Assembly (NCBI GenBank): GCA_037576215.1
Contig: JBANDB010000009.1
Coordinates: forward strand, 992,001-1,056,000
Direction: 5' to 3'
Length of the DNA stretch: 64,000 nt
Source: Armillaria gallica
Lineage: Eukaryota > Basidiomycota > Agaricomycetes > Agaricales > Physalacriaceae
Part shown: positions 22,022-35,116 of the stretch, piece after piece
Layout of the letters: each line of letters opens with the position of its first letter
Numbering within the stretch: the first letter of the stretch is position 1
The notes under the pieces: generated by a model
Databases searched by the model: none
What the model saw: the letters and a program-made list of their open reading frames with translations, nothing else
What the model was told of the DNA's origin: nothing
Translations under genes and position numbers: made by a program

Positions 22022-25000
22022 ATGAGTAATATAAATATACAACCTCACAAACAAGTAAGAATACGTCTACCCGGGGTCAACTTCGACGAGAAAATGAGAG
22101 AACGTGCACACGTACCCCTGTTCGACATTGAGACTAGCTGTCGCGTTAACTTGGGGGGTTACCCGCGTCAACAAAAACGAGGTGGATGTCGTCCAAGGAC
22201 GTATTAGAATGAGAGATATACCGATCAGCCGAACGCGCTCAGATAGTGATGTTCAACATATGGTGTCGATAGCGCGAGTCGTTCTGATCATATTCGTGCC
22301 TATCAGGATTTGGATCATCGGTCTATTAGCACATTCACTGAATGCTATTGATAATGAATTGAAAAGCTGTCCATTTGATAGTGGACTGAAATTGGGAGGC
22401 GGTTCGCTTTTCAAGGTGCCAGGTGGGTTTCAGCAGTGTGACTGTATTCATGTCCTCCGGCTGAACACAGGACACTGCGGCCGAAGCTATCCAGCTTTCC
22501 TTAGCAACTAGAAGGGATGAACTTGAGCAGAGACATACCCGGAGTGACATAGGATAGAATATACGCCGCCATTAACGGTGTCATACCAGAGATGAATTCT
22601 TAAGCTATGGCTTTCCCGAATGCCTGTCTTATGGCTGATTAAAAGTCTGCGCTTTACTGTTGCTATCAGGAGCATGTTCTTATCACTCACCTCTTAGTCA
22701 TTGAAAACTCTATTTTGAACCGGCCCAAAGAACGGACAAGTGCACCTGAGATTGCGATGAAGGGACTAAGGATGTACAAAACTACATGCGAGGACGTACA
22801 GGAACGACATCGAAATAGGCGTGTAACCACGTACTTAGCCGCCCAAGAGTTTTCGGGCCGAAGGCGTTGAACCTAGAGTGAGCAAAGGCGTATATTGTAC
22901 TGAAAAAAGCAATTCCTACCTGGCAAAGTGATGAGAAAAAATGGAGATTCAAAGAGTAGAATATGCACTAAGACGCAGAGAATGGCTGTTAAGATTACCC
23001 CGTTGGTTCTATGAAAGATAACGGACTTGAAAATTGCTGCATACCGGTGTTTAATGGAACTGATAGTGTTCGAAATCACCGATAGATTAGGAAGCCTTGT
23101 TCTAACAAAGCTGAAAAGACGGCGAAGATAATAATCAAAGGGCAAGTCCATATTTATCTGTCTAATTCTAACTTGTCATTCAAGGGACAGCTGTACCTAG
23201 CGCTGGCTGTCCAGTTGCCTTTGTAGACAGCAAGCGTCTGGAAACAAGTCAACATGATGAAATTAGATAAAAATGCGCACGAGATCTGCCTCTGCACAAC
23301 CCATTGCCGTGGTCGCCGTATCGATCACCAAAACAAGTATCGGGCCATAGAGATAAAACCACGGTACCGAGCGAGCGGCTAGGATGAGGACCCTGGTCCA
23401 GATGAAGTTTGTTCGACACTAACATCGCTAATTATCCATTAAATGCCGTGAGATGTAACACAACGTGCTGGAGTGCACTGAATCGTAATGAAAACATGGC
23501 GCGACGTGTTTCGGTGCCTTGTTTCATTATCCCTCATGACCAGGGACCAGGGATGATATGCGAAGTAGGGGTGCCCATGAGATGGTGATATTTGGTGGGA
23601 AGGGGTGCTCTCGGCGGTAGCTCAAGAGGGTCATAAGCTCTTCCCGGAAGACGTTTTAGCGTTTCGCTTCCGACCACCGAAGTGGACCCCCTGCCAGAGA
23701 GAAAGGTCCCCGTCGCTGATCTTGTTGCACGAAGGAACACAGAAGAAGATGGCGGGCATCATTCAACACCATGTGGGAGCTGACCAAGGCGCAGGAGTTG
23801 GTGGGGCTCCCGCTCTCGGAATGAACGATGGGTTCCACCGATGCATCCACTACAAGCCGCGATTAAACGCGGAACATTTTAAAGACGATCACGCGACGCC
23901 TGTCGGTGACTATGATAGGACAGAGTGGGGCATGGGTGAATAACCCCGTTCCATATTCCATACCATTTCTGACGCATTTCCGAAAAGGAAGGAACATTGC
24001 GAGTACACACAAGGGGTCAATAGTCGTGATTGAGGGTAAGCCTTGGCAAAGAACATAAAGAGGGTAACTTGCTGTAACTTGGAGCCGAGATTTGCCGAAA
24101 TTAGCAAAATCAATCGCGGAGCTGCCAGCCCTCTTTTTTTCGGATTGTTCCCTACGCCCCGCTCCATGAGGCATATGTTGTTGCCGCCTTTGCATCAGGG
24201 CAAGTGCACGGGCTAGTCTGTGGGCCGGCTCCGCACCAGCAATTGCGACGACGTAAAAGGGCCAACCGGGATGAACTCCTATGAGAGCCTCGGTGTCGGC
24301 CCTGCACTGCTTGTCGTTGGATTGGGCGAAATGAGGGCGAGAAGACACTGGGGGCCATGGCACGAATGAGGTCAGTCGCGATCATGGGGAAGGTTGCCGT
24401 ACTAAAGAAGCACCAGAACGCCGTGCACGATGGCATCTGATTAGCGACGTTTTTTTCGCTGAAGACATGGGTGCCAAACTTTTCTGGTATGCTTTTTCTT
24501 TACCGATAGGACGGAGCGTATTGCTGACTGTGAACAGTTTTAGGCTGGTATGATCTATCTCGGAATATCCTCAGATATCCTGCTCGTCCATTAACCCGGC
24601 CAGTCGCATTCCGAGTGCACGAGCTACCATGAACTCCTGCACGCAGCACTAATCAGAAAGATTTAAAAATGTCGTTGGACGATGTGATGAGATTGGTGGT
24701 ACGAAAGATTTGCATTGCATTGCCGATGGTCCAAGTGACGAGAACTGATCACCATCCGTATATCAAATCGCGCATATATCGACGTGACGTGGCTCGGAAT
24801 CGCCACGATGTTGAACATTCAACTTAAGCTGAACCACCCCGAAGACGCGATGGACGCCTTACAGCTGGCCGCAGCCTTTGGATGCGCGGGTAGCAAGGAT
24901 GGCGATGGTGGGCGGGAAGGAAGGAGCGATGAGCGACGGAACGAAGAAGGGCGTCATTATATACCCGTCGGGAGGCTCGTAGTGCCAGGAGTGCGGGGGA

Positions 25001-25372
25001 TCTACGCATGATGGTCAGAACGCGTCATGGATACGTATCTGACACTCACTACATAATAGCGGTCCGATACCCGAAGCAGCTCTTTTTCGACAGCTTCAAA
25101 AGTCACTAGTCAATGCTGATTATTCTTGTGCAGTTAAATAAACCTGGCAGGGGTTTTTAAGGTGTTCTTCGACTGGCCGAAAGAGGAGCAGTGGGGATCA
25201 CTACGGGAAGTCTACTGAAATTTTACTTTTTTGGAGAGTGCGCTTATCCACTGAGATAGGCGCCTGACTTCCATAATGAGCCAGCTAAGCGCTGCACGCG
25301 GAGGATATAAAGATGCTCGTATTCAACCTCCGACACCTTCCTTCTTTTCACCGTCATCTTCACACGAGAACT
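22022..25372. other. Gene-poor region with possible relics (about 3.3 kb)
   Basis: Candidate fragments are listed separately. From 24830 the DNA is the outer part of the inverted duplication whose partner is at 9423-11190. Elsewhere I saw nothing I could name. Confidence 0.5.
22250..23460 (-). pseudogene. Possible relic of a multi-pass membrane protein
   Basis: On the minus strand, hydrophobic coding-like pieces follow each other: FIWTRVLILAARSVPWFYLY, GPILVLVIDTATTAMGCAEA, TLAVYKGNW, NGVILTAILCVLVHILLF and PLMAAYILSYVTPGMSL. The first three resemble the helix 2-3 region of basidiomycete DUF6533-type proteins (…RYIPF…, LRxYALYxGN). The pieces are out of frame with each other without convincing splice sites, so I read this as decayed. 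The family assignment is tentative. Confidence 0.25.
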
Positions 25373-26674
25373 ATGAGGAATTCTTCCCGGGTCAGGTGTG
25401 TTTTGCTATGCCATTGTTTCTATCTCTGTTTGACTTAATACCACCGCAGGCGATCATGGTCTCCTCCACCGCCAAGCTACCGTACCGTTCCAAATGAACT
25501 TGAAGCAGGTACTGAATATACCCATCTCTTGTTCCGGCGCTTATCAGTGCTCTACTTTCCAGGTCTCGTCAACGAACGTACCCCACTGACGCAAGAACGA
25601 ACTACTGATAAGCGTTGGAATTGGCCGAAAATACTGACATTCATCCTCATCACGGCACTTCTTGCCTGCCATATCGTCAGCGACTACACCAACACCAACC
25701 GCACAGACGTCCAAGACCGGATGCGTCATCGCGAGGACGCGGAACGAGCGAAGAGAATCAGGGATGAGGATCTGCGGAGGAAATTTGCACAGCAACAGGA
25801 GGATAGGAAAAGGGGAGCGGCGCACGAGGAAGAAGACCGCAAGTGGAAGGTGGAAAGGGAGAAGGAAGAACGAACGATTCAGGCCAAGTCTATTGCTGTG
25901 GCGCATAGAGAGGAAGTTGTCCGGGCCAAAGAGGATGCAATCCAGGCCGATGAAGAGCATAGGAAACGTGCGGGGCTGGTTTGGTGGGATTTGACAGCGG
26001 AGAAACGATGCCTTGGATACGAGAAGAGGATGTATCATGCGGAACTGCTGAATGTACCGGCGAGGGAGGATGCACAGACCTGGTGCATGAGGACGAGCAT
26101 CGATATCCATGGTATCACGTATGATCATCCGGAACTTTGTACCCATGAGCTGGTGGTATGTTTTCTACTGCGTTTTCTTATCGCCTGTGCTCACTTGTTT
26201 ATTTTTTAACTAGGACGGGGCTGTGAAGACCATTGGATATTGGATCGTCAGCTCCAATGAGCCGACATGCAAGACCTGGTGGGGCAATCACCAGAAGAAG
26301 GTCGGTATTTATTTCAGTCTGTTAATCCTTACACACGCTCATTTCCTTACAATAGGACTGCTATGGTTCTCACAGACGGGTACGTCGACCGGAAATCGTT
26401 GTATTGCTTGCTCGTCATTAGACTGACGCTGTCCTTCTAGCGCGTTGAAGCACGCATGTTCAATCATCAGGAGCCCTGGGACAATTGGGCTGAAATGTGC
26501 TTCTCTACACCTTCTGACTTCGCCTGGCAGAGATTCGACCACCCTGATACATGTGAGAATAAGGTACGTCGTCGCGCCGTACCGCGAGGGGTTTGCACGC
26601 TGACTTTCTTGCAGGGAAGAGATGGGATCATTGCAAGCTGGTTCATCGATGTAGATGAGAGTGAGTGCCCGTGA
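24830..26674. repeat. Right copy of the inverted duplication shared with 9423-11190
   Basis: Reverse-orientation partner of 9423-11190. It contains coiled-coil gene copy 2 and its upstream DNA. Confidence 0.75.
25373..26674 (+). CDS. Single-pass membrane coiled-coil protein of unknown function, copy 2 (322 aa)
   Basis: Seven phase-checked exons: 25373-25395, 25450-25508, 25563-26155, 26214-26300, 26356-26379, 26441-26563, 26615-26674. The N-terminus is MRNSSRVRRSWSPPPPSYR. A membrane helix follows (ILTFILITALLACHIVS, about 53-69), then a highly charged coiled coil (about 80-170) and the conserved Cys/Trp domain: LVWWDL, CLGYEKRMYHAEL, CMRTSIDIHG, TIGYWIVSSNEPTCKTWWG, DCYGSHRR, NWAEMCFSTP, DTCENK and final DESECP. 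The likely topology is a short cytoplasmic tail with coiled coil and Cys-rich domain outside, by the presence of conserved cysteines; this is an inference. It is the paralog of the minus-strand gene at 9423-10703. No function is known to me. Confidence 0.8.
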
Positions 26675-27433
26675 AAACTCGCCACTATGTATGTTTGAAG
26701 GTCTATCTCTGTTTTCGTTGTTTTCTTGCTGTCGATTGATGTAAAGAGTATTGTGTATCGCTACTATCTGCGCTTTAAAGCGTCTGTCGCGTGATGAGAG
26801 TCATTGTGCTACGAAAGAAGAGCAGTTTGACATTCGCGTAACGGCATATGGCTGTTTAGTTCGGTTGTATGCCTTACCCTTTAATGGTAATGACGCTAGT
26901 TTCTCCGCATCCAGTACAAGCTAGCGCAGCGGAAGCAGCATTGCTCCCTGGCGTATCATTTACACGAGAATGATAATTACGGAACCGCTCTTGCAGAAGG
27001 TTCTTCGCATCAGTGCGTTGCTCGAATTGAGCTTGGGTACAATTTCGGTTCGAAGAAGTATGCCATACCTCTGGGCATCCATTAGATTCAATTGCGAAGG
27101 CGACACTGTGGCCATTCCGCTGTGCCGCTTGTCTCAACACGCACTTCCCGGGCCTAATGAGGAGCTCGAAACTTTTGAGGAGAAGATTCATGCCAGACAA
27201 CATTCGAGGCGCACACTCAGGAACTTCATATGGTGAATTGTCAAAACATATCGACACAAGCAGACCAAAAAACGCTATTTAGGTACAAATTTCCCGGGGC
27301 AGTTATACACGATTCTTGCATATTAACCTGACAATTGAGAAAACTTCCTGGCTGTGGAAGCGGCTTAGGATGGTGGACTATGTAAGAGAAAGAAATCAGA
27401 AAACAAAAACACAGTTCGAGAGTTCAGAGTTGC
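26675..27433. other. Convergent intergenic region
   Basis: 3' flanks of the coiled-coil gene (plus) and the peroxidase gene (minus). No gene was recognised. Confidence 0.5.
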
Positions 27434-29219
<1,786 letters not shown>

Positions 29220-29228
29220 CTACCCACC

Positions 29229-29235
29229 ATTTATA
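29229..29235 (-). promoter_or_regulatory. TATA box of the manganese peroxidase gene
   Basis: TATAAAT on the minus strand lies 39 bp before the ATG at 29189, inside the edge of the repeat array, so the 5' UTR must be very short. Confidence 0.6.
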
Positions 29236-29239
29236 CGTT

Positions 29240-29860
29240 TCTCTCATTCCAGAAACAGAATGCAAAAGGAACACCAAGATGGACTTGTCTCAGTAACACT
29301 TCGCATAGGAAATATCGCTCAACGTCCACCTCTGTCATTCCATACACAGATGTGAACAGAAGTCCGAGACGGACTTGTCTGATAGCACTCCGCCTATAAC
29401 ACATAGTTCAATACCCGCCTCTGTCATTCCAGAGACAGAATGTGGAAAAACAAACCGGAGATAGCTTGCCCAATAGCATGTCGTCTATAAAACATCGCTT
29501 GCAATGCCAAGCCATGATTTTCGCGGGCTATGAACGCCCTCTCTATCATTCAAGGACGTGGAAAAGAACCGGGACGGGCTTGTCCAATGACATGTCGTCT
29601 ATAACACATCGTTTACACATGATAAATTTGGCAAATGATTGAACACACCTCTCAAACAGAGCGTAAAGGATGAGCTCGTCCAATAACACATCGCCAGTGA
29701 CAAATCGCTCGCACATGTGTAATAACGCTGGCAGACTACAGAACTTGGCATCAGTCCCTCTCATTCCAGAAACAGAGCGTGTAATGAAAACCCAAAAGGC
29801 TTGTCCAATAACACGTCGTCTATAACACATCGCTCACACACGGGTGATGATCTTGGTGGA
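29240..29860. repeat. Degenerate minisatellite upstream of the peroxidase (six units)
   Basis: Six diverged units of about 90-130 bp each contain two recognisable parts: CTCTGTCATTCCAGAAACAG and CTTGTCCAATAACACGTCG followed by TCTATAACACATCGCTCACA. Cores start near 29277, 29364, 29457, 29571, 29663 and 29793. Each better-preserved core holds a CCAAT pentamer and a TATAA-like string. The array starts about 50 bp upstream of the peroxidase ATG and so forms its promoter region. Confidence 0.8.
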
Positions 29861-31970
29861 CCTGAATGATATGGCGGACCCGGGAGCACAATCATAGTCT
29901 GGATATGGAGAAAATCTAGAGTGTGGACGCGCCGTCGTGAGATTATTTTCATTATTATCGTGTGGTACAGAGTCTGTGTGGGAAGTATCCGAGGCACTTC
30001 GCAGTGGATATTGTACCGGATCGGAGACATTGTACGACGGATAGAAGGGAGTATGATTCGGTGGCTGCAATAGCAATTCGCATCAACGAAGCATCTTGAC
30101 ACCGGAGTGAAAGTAGCATATACGACGGAGGCGGTTTTGTGAAGGCCACAACTGACCGGTTCCGGGTTCCTGAGGTTTAATACAAAGTTTTGTTGCGGTT
30201 GATAATCGGGTCATAGCCTATGTCCGATTTTGGTTAAGACGAGTTCGTAGGGACGCACTAAGCCAGCAACTGAAGATTCGTCCTATATCCCCGTGTGAAC
30301 ATATGAAACCCATGTAGCTTTATCGTACGTACAATGCACTCGTTCGCACTAGCCTACGTATGACGCATTCCCAAGCATGTTAAATAAACAGCTCGGTATC
30401 TCTGGCTAACTCCTCGGGGCAAGGCAAGAAACCGGCTCGCACAGGAAAAGAAACTGGTCAGCGATGTACCCGAAAGCCGTCGAGATCAACGAGCAGAGTA
30501 CGTGGTCTGTCTAAGAGTGAAGCGCCGGGTCCGAGTCTCACAGTCTGTTTCTGTTACGATAAGCCAGCCACAGGACATACTATCAATGAGAGGGGGTTGA
30601 ATGTTTGGGCTAGGTTCGCCAATGACGAGGTTGCCAGTATGGTCCCGGTACTACCTGGACGCTTAAGACCATTATTATTGCTGGGATACCAGGGAAACAC
30701 GAGGAGCTCGAAGATAGAAGGGAAATGTACGAAGCAACAATTAAGAGCAATTACGTTGGTTTGTTGACAGAGTTGAAACTTGACAGACTTGTGCACGTGC
30801 TAGTAAGGAATGATGTCATTTCTGACGACATCGTGTCGACTCTTGAGTAACTCTTTTGAGTCACTCGAAGCTTTCATTCTGGAATCTATCTGCGCCTGAT
30901 GGTGACTGTCTCAGTGGCAATACCTGAGGATACACACAATACTCAGTGTTAAATTCAGGCGTCAAAAAATGCTGACAATAACAGCCCAACAAATAGTAGG
31001 AGAAAAATGTGGAACTCATAAATTCACAGGACTCGGAGTCCGGGACTCCTTACTGCCTACTGCCTACTTGTTTTTCCCTTCCATGAGGCTTATACGCTGC
31101 TAGATCCGGGGGAGAAGAGTGTCCCACGATGCCAATATCGATGGGGAATTTAGAATAGAAGTTCACAAAGGCCGATCATGAAGAAATCACAGGAGCCAGA
31201 AGCTATGGATGAGGTTCGGCGAGATTGTTGCTGATAGCAAGGCTGAGCGTACTAGTAAAGCACCATAACGAAGCACCAGAATGTGACATGGCGACTGAAT
31301 TTCACTCCCAAGTCCTCCTCATTTTTACGCCTAGAAGACTCGTTGGCAACGTACTAGCACTGAGCCACCAAGTCTTTTTTGGTATGACTTTCGTTAATAG
31401 GCTAGGGTGGGCATGCTAACAACTGTTAGCACAGCTTTAGTCTGCTCCATTAGAGAACCTTCTGCGACTCGATCAGCGTCCAACTCTGAGAACCGGACTT
31501 GAAGTTTGTGCTAGGAACGTCAAGGTCCGAGCTATGACTCTCCGGGTCTGTTTGCGCCCCACTAAGTCAACTTTAGGAAGATTTTGTATCGTCGACGGAG
31601 TGAATGGATCGAAGGATTTTTTTCGCAGAGATTGCAATTAATGTACTGGCAGAAATGTTCGTCGCTCTGATAATTGATTGGAGCCATTGTCATCCTGTCT
31701 TGACTCACGTCGTTCTCACTTGACGCTTTAGTCCTTATCAAATTGCCACTAAATGCGCATACACCAACGTGTTGTGTCCTGGCAATCCGCGACATGGGGT
31801 TGAGCGGCGACTATGGGCTGCCGGACACAACGACCCGGGAACGTTTGTCGGATGGCGGGCGAAGGAATGAAAATTCGGACGCCTTCCTTTTCACCATTGT
31901 CCTGACGGCCGATTGCTGTGTATAATTCTTCCAGGTGCGCTCTGTTATGCTGTCATTTATACCACCGTAG
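29861..31970. other. Gene-poor region (about 2.1 kb)
   Basis: Apart from the coding relic at 30560-30850, no gene was recognised. Confidence 0.5.
30560..30850 (+). pseudogene. Unrecognised coding relic with a helical C-terminus
   Basis: One plus frame gives GHTINERGLNVWARFANDEV then SMVPVLPG. After a frame change a second frame gives TIIIAGIPGKHEELEDRREM, NYVGLLTELKLDRLVHVLV and RNDVISDDIVSTLE, ending in TAA near 30850. The composition is clearly protein-like. The last 45 residues are amphipathic helices. The family is not identified, and a frameshift between the parts suggests decay. Confidence 0.35.
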
Positions 31971-31989
31971 GCCGCAGTCTTTGCAGAGC

Positions 31990-32275
31990 TTATGAGGTCT
32001 AAGCCATACAGTTAGAGGTACATTACATCCTTTTATTCGCCGTTGTTGGACTGACGCTGTCATTCTGGCGTGTTGAAGTAAATTCAATCATCAGGAGCCT
32101 TGTGACAATCATCTCTACCCCATCAGAATGAGATTCGATGACCTTGATATCTGTGAGATAAGGTACGTAGGCATGTAGAGAGTATATATCGTTTTTCTGG
32201 TAGAAGAACGACGGTGTCTTGGAACCCGGTTCTTCGAGACGGATGAAAGGGAATGCCCGTAAATGTCTGCCAGCC
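31990..32275 (+). pseudogene. Relic of the coiled-coil family, C-terminal end
   Basis: DNA here matches exons 6-7 of the gene at 25373-26674: GCGTTGAA, TTCAATCATCAGGAGCC, GAGATTCGA, TGAGATAAGGTACG and the closing segment that reads EERRCLGTRFFETDEREC with a terminal Cys-Pro. Internal deletions break the frame. Confidence 0.55.
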
Positions 32276-33589
32276 CGTCGTGTTCTGATTTTTTCCCCCC
32301 GATACACGCATTTTTGAAATAAGAAAACGATAGGCCGCCGGTATCTAGTCTTTCGTAGATGGACGCTACATATATGACTACGGTGAGGGTGTAATGAGTG
32401 TACGCAGTCTGTTATTTAAATAGGCCACCCACCGTTCAACTCAGTTATTACAAATCTGATGGGATTCCGGCAATGAAGAAATCAAGAAGAAATCTTATAT
32501 TAAAGGGTATTGGGACGCTTAATAAGCGTTTGAACTAGGAAGAAGTAGCACATCAAGTATTCAAACTGAATGATAATGTAAAGCAAGATGATTATGAAGA
32601 GAAAGGGAAGCAAGAGATATTTTCTGTCGAAACGCCTACCCGGCTTGAATTCGGCATGTCATGCCGATGCAAGGCCATCAAATTATGTAAGGATCTGTCA
32701 TAACCCCTTTGAACGGCAATGGTAACGGTTTGTGGGAAAAACAGGACCATCATCATCTCAAATCAATCTCAAATGCTCTCAACACAGGGCCACTCATCGC
32801 CAACGATATTCTGGTTGTCATCGCTTGCGCAGGGATAACTAAAGTAAAGGATGGCAAGCACTGAAGGAAGCCGATGGTGACAGAAGATGCGTGACTAGGT
32901 TGTCCTAAGCTGTCCCCACATAACCCAGTGGTGACGATTCTCACTGAGTACGTTATCTTGCTCTTCGACCCAGAGGAATGTTTCAAATTTGACGACAGCG
33001 GCGATGGCTCCATATGTATGACTATTGTCAGCAGTAAAATCCTTTTGAGTGTGTGTGTCTCTTCCGCCGAGGAAGCGTGTTGATGAAGGCATCAGTGACA
33101 CGGTATCCTTGAAATACCCCTACTGTTGTGGGAACGGCGAGCATGTTCGGGCATATAATCTGCTGTTTGAACTGATTTTACGGGTACGCAATTTCTCGTT
33201 CGCGCGCCGGCTAGGACGACCTAACGTCGTAGCACTTTTACGAAGTCCAGGCCGCCTCAGTAGGATTGCAGGCAACGTCGCTACATGACCCTCGCACCCT
33301 TCAAGTCCCCGTTTGCCCCATTGTCGACATCAATGCCAGCCCCTGGACTCTGAAATTTGCACTATACTAGACCTCAGAGTTCTGTTGATGATGAGGGGCA
33401 ACACGATTCATCTGTGAAACTCGCCCGTCGAGCAGGTGAAGATTGCAATGGCCAAGACAAAGAACACAACCGCAAATATCTTTCGACGCCGAGGAATAAG
33501 GAAAAAAAAGTCCGCACCACGCAAGGCTAGCGACAATACCTTGTTAGGATCATTGCTCGTTCTTCACACCAGCTGGAGTTGCAAACGGG
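32276..33589. other. Gene-poor region
   Basis: No gene was recognised. Short coding-like strings on the plus strand near 32760-32850 do not chain. Confidence 0.45.
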
Positions 33590-33880
33590 GAGAATACACA
33601 TGGCTGGCGCTCCGTATTTGTGATGTCACACCGATGTTGATGAGTTTGTGAGTGTGTTACCTCCGAGAGCTTGTAGGCACTGATTTGCTGCTTCCACAGT
33701 GTGGAATGGCTAAAACCCTTCGACATTGGACCGTGACCTCCAATAACCTGGCATCCAAGCCTCTATGAGATAATTAGTAATTTTCGATCATCAAGGAGGT
33801 GGGTAGAAGCACTCTGCGACGTGTCCTTCGACTTCGAACTCCCTTTGGCGCGCTTCGATAGGTATGTCCCCATGCTTTAC
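33590..33880 (+). pseudogene. Second relic of the coiled-coil family
   Basis: The segment GGCTAAAACCCTTCGACATTGG with the following bases aligns with exon 4 of the 25373-26674 gene (translation MAKTLRHWTVTSNN against VKTIGYWIVSSNE). Then TTTTCGATCATCAAGGAG aligns with exon 6, and the exon 5 portion is missing. A plausible intron precedes it (acceptor near 33700). Stops interrupt the frame. Confidence 0.45.
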
Positions 33881-35075
33881 CGCGCGAATAATGGCATACT
33901 TATCACCCCTCTAAGGAAAGGTCGGTATCATGAGACTAAGTGCTCGTAAAGGGTGCTCGGTGTCCGGGTCATTGAAATCCGTGTTTCCCTCGTGGTTGTT
34001 ACTTGTTGTGACTACCTGGGCGAACAGCGTGGAACGAGCTGCTGGATTTTCGGAGATAACGCGTGGGTTTCCCCCCCTGAAGCACCCGCTAAAGGATTCA
34101 TATATGCGTTGAAGCGCGTATCGGACTTCTTCACACGACATGATAAGGAATCTCGCTTGAGTCATAGACATTTATGCCATCGTACAGAGGTGCGTTCATC
34201 TGAATATCTCTTTATGGTTCTCAATTGCGTCCTCTACACAGAATCAGGACCTCCGCTTATCCAAATCTAGATGAGTCGACGTGAAAGCGAAGAGAAATAA
34301 CTATACCAATATAAGTGTGCGGTCATCCGCTCTGAGTTACGCATTAAAGATACTAAGTTGAATCGTAATACAGGACCTAAAATGTCTGCAGGTCAACCAA
34401 GCGGGACCGCAAAGTCTGTAGACAGGATTGATAGGTGTAATAAACCTTGTTGTGGTGCGCATCCGAAATGAACTGTCAAATTAGCAAGAAGCGTCCATTA
34501 TGGTTTTGTGATCCTCGCGGCCATACTCGACAGGCAAAGCCTAGAGTCCGGCGGTGTATCCCCTTTCTGCACCTAAATATGTATGCATCTCTGAACATGC
34601 ACTGCAGAGGCCAGTACATTTTTAATAGCCTAAAACGGAACCTTAAATGGTTTCGATTTCAGCTTACGCCCTCGTTTGGTCCTCTGTAAAATGAAAGGTA
34701 CCCGAAGTCCATAGGGGGAAAAGTTTTACATACCGTTTTACTGATGGCCATTTCAGGACCGAGAAAGGCTTCGCTAATTCAAAACCTATAAAGGCTTCGT
34801 CATGAGTAATGTTTGTCAGTGTCAACTTAACCTGATAGGCGAATACATTCCGTCAACGACCGACTGCACCTGCCCATACAATCTCAGTTGCTCCCCTAAC
34901 CTCGCGTGTACAAATGCCTGTACCCACACTAACTGCGGAAGACGGTGGCTTCAACCCGGATATCTGTCCTACTTGTGGATCCGGGACTTTTCCCTATTCA
35001 ACCAAATCAATTGGGATCAATGCAATATAGGCTTTCTTCCAATATAGTTTCAAAATGCCGTATGCCATGCATTAG
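33881..35075. other. Gene-poor region upstream of the DUF6534 array
   Basis: Several short frames occur on both strands, but none has a recognisable motif. Confidence 0.45.
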
Positions 35076-35083
35076 TATATAAG
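35076..35083 (+). promoter_or_regulatory. TATA box of DUF6534 copy C
   Basis: TATATAAG lies 41 bp before the ATG at 35117. The same octamer precedes copies E and F. Confidence 0.6.
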
Positions 35084-35116
35084 TGAAGCGATGCCCCCTG
35101 CTTACTGGCACCCCCA

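Noticed and set aside
23863..24363. Possible UbiA prenyltransferase (GVHPGWPFYVV… on the minus strand)
   Set aside because: One short string resembles the family, but neighbouring sequence and the metal-binding Asp motifs are absent.
29240..29860. CRISPR-like regularly spaced repeats
   Set aside because: Repeats are diverged, unequal in length and in a eukaryotic genome; they are a minisatellite.
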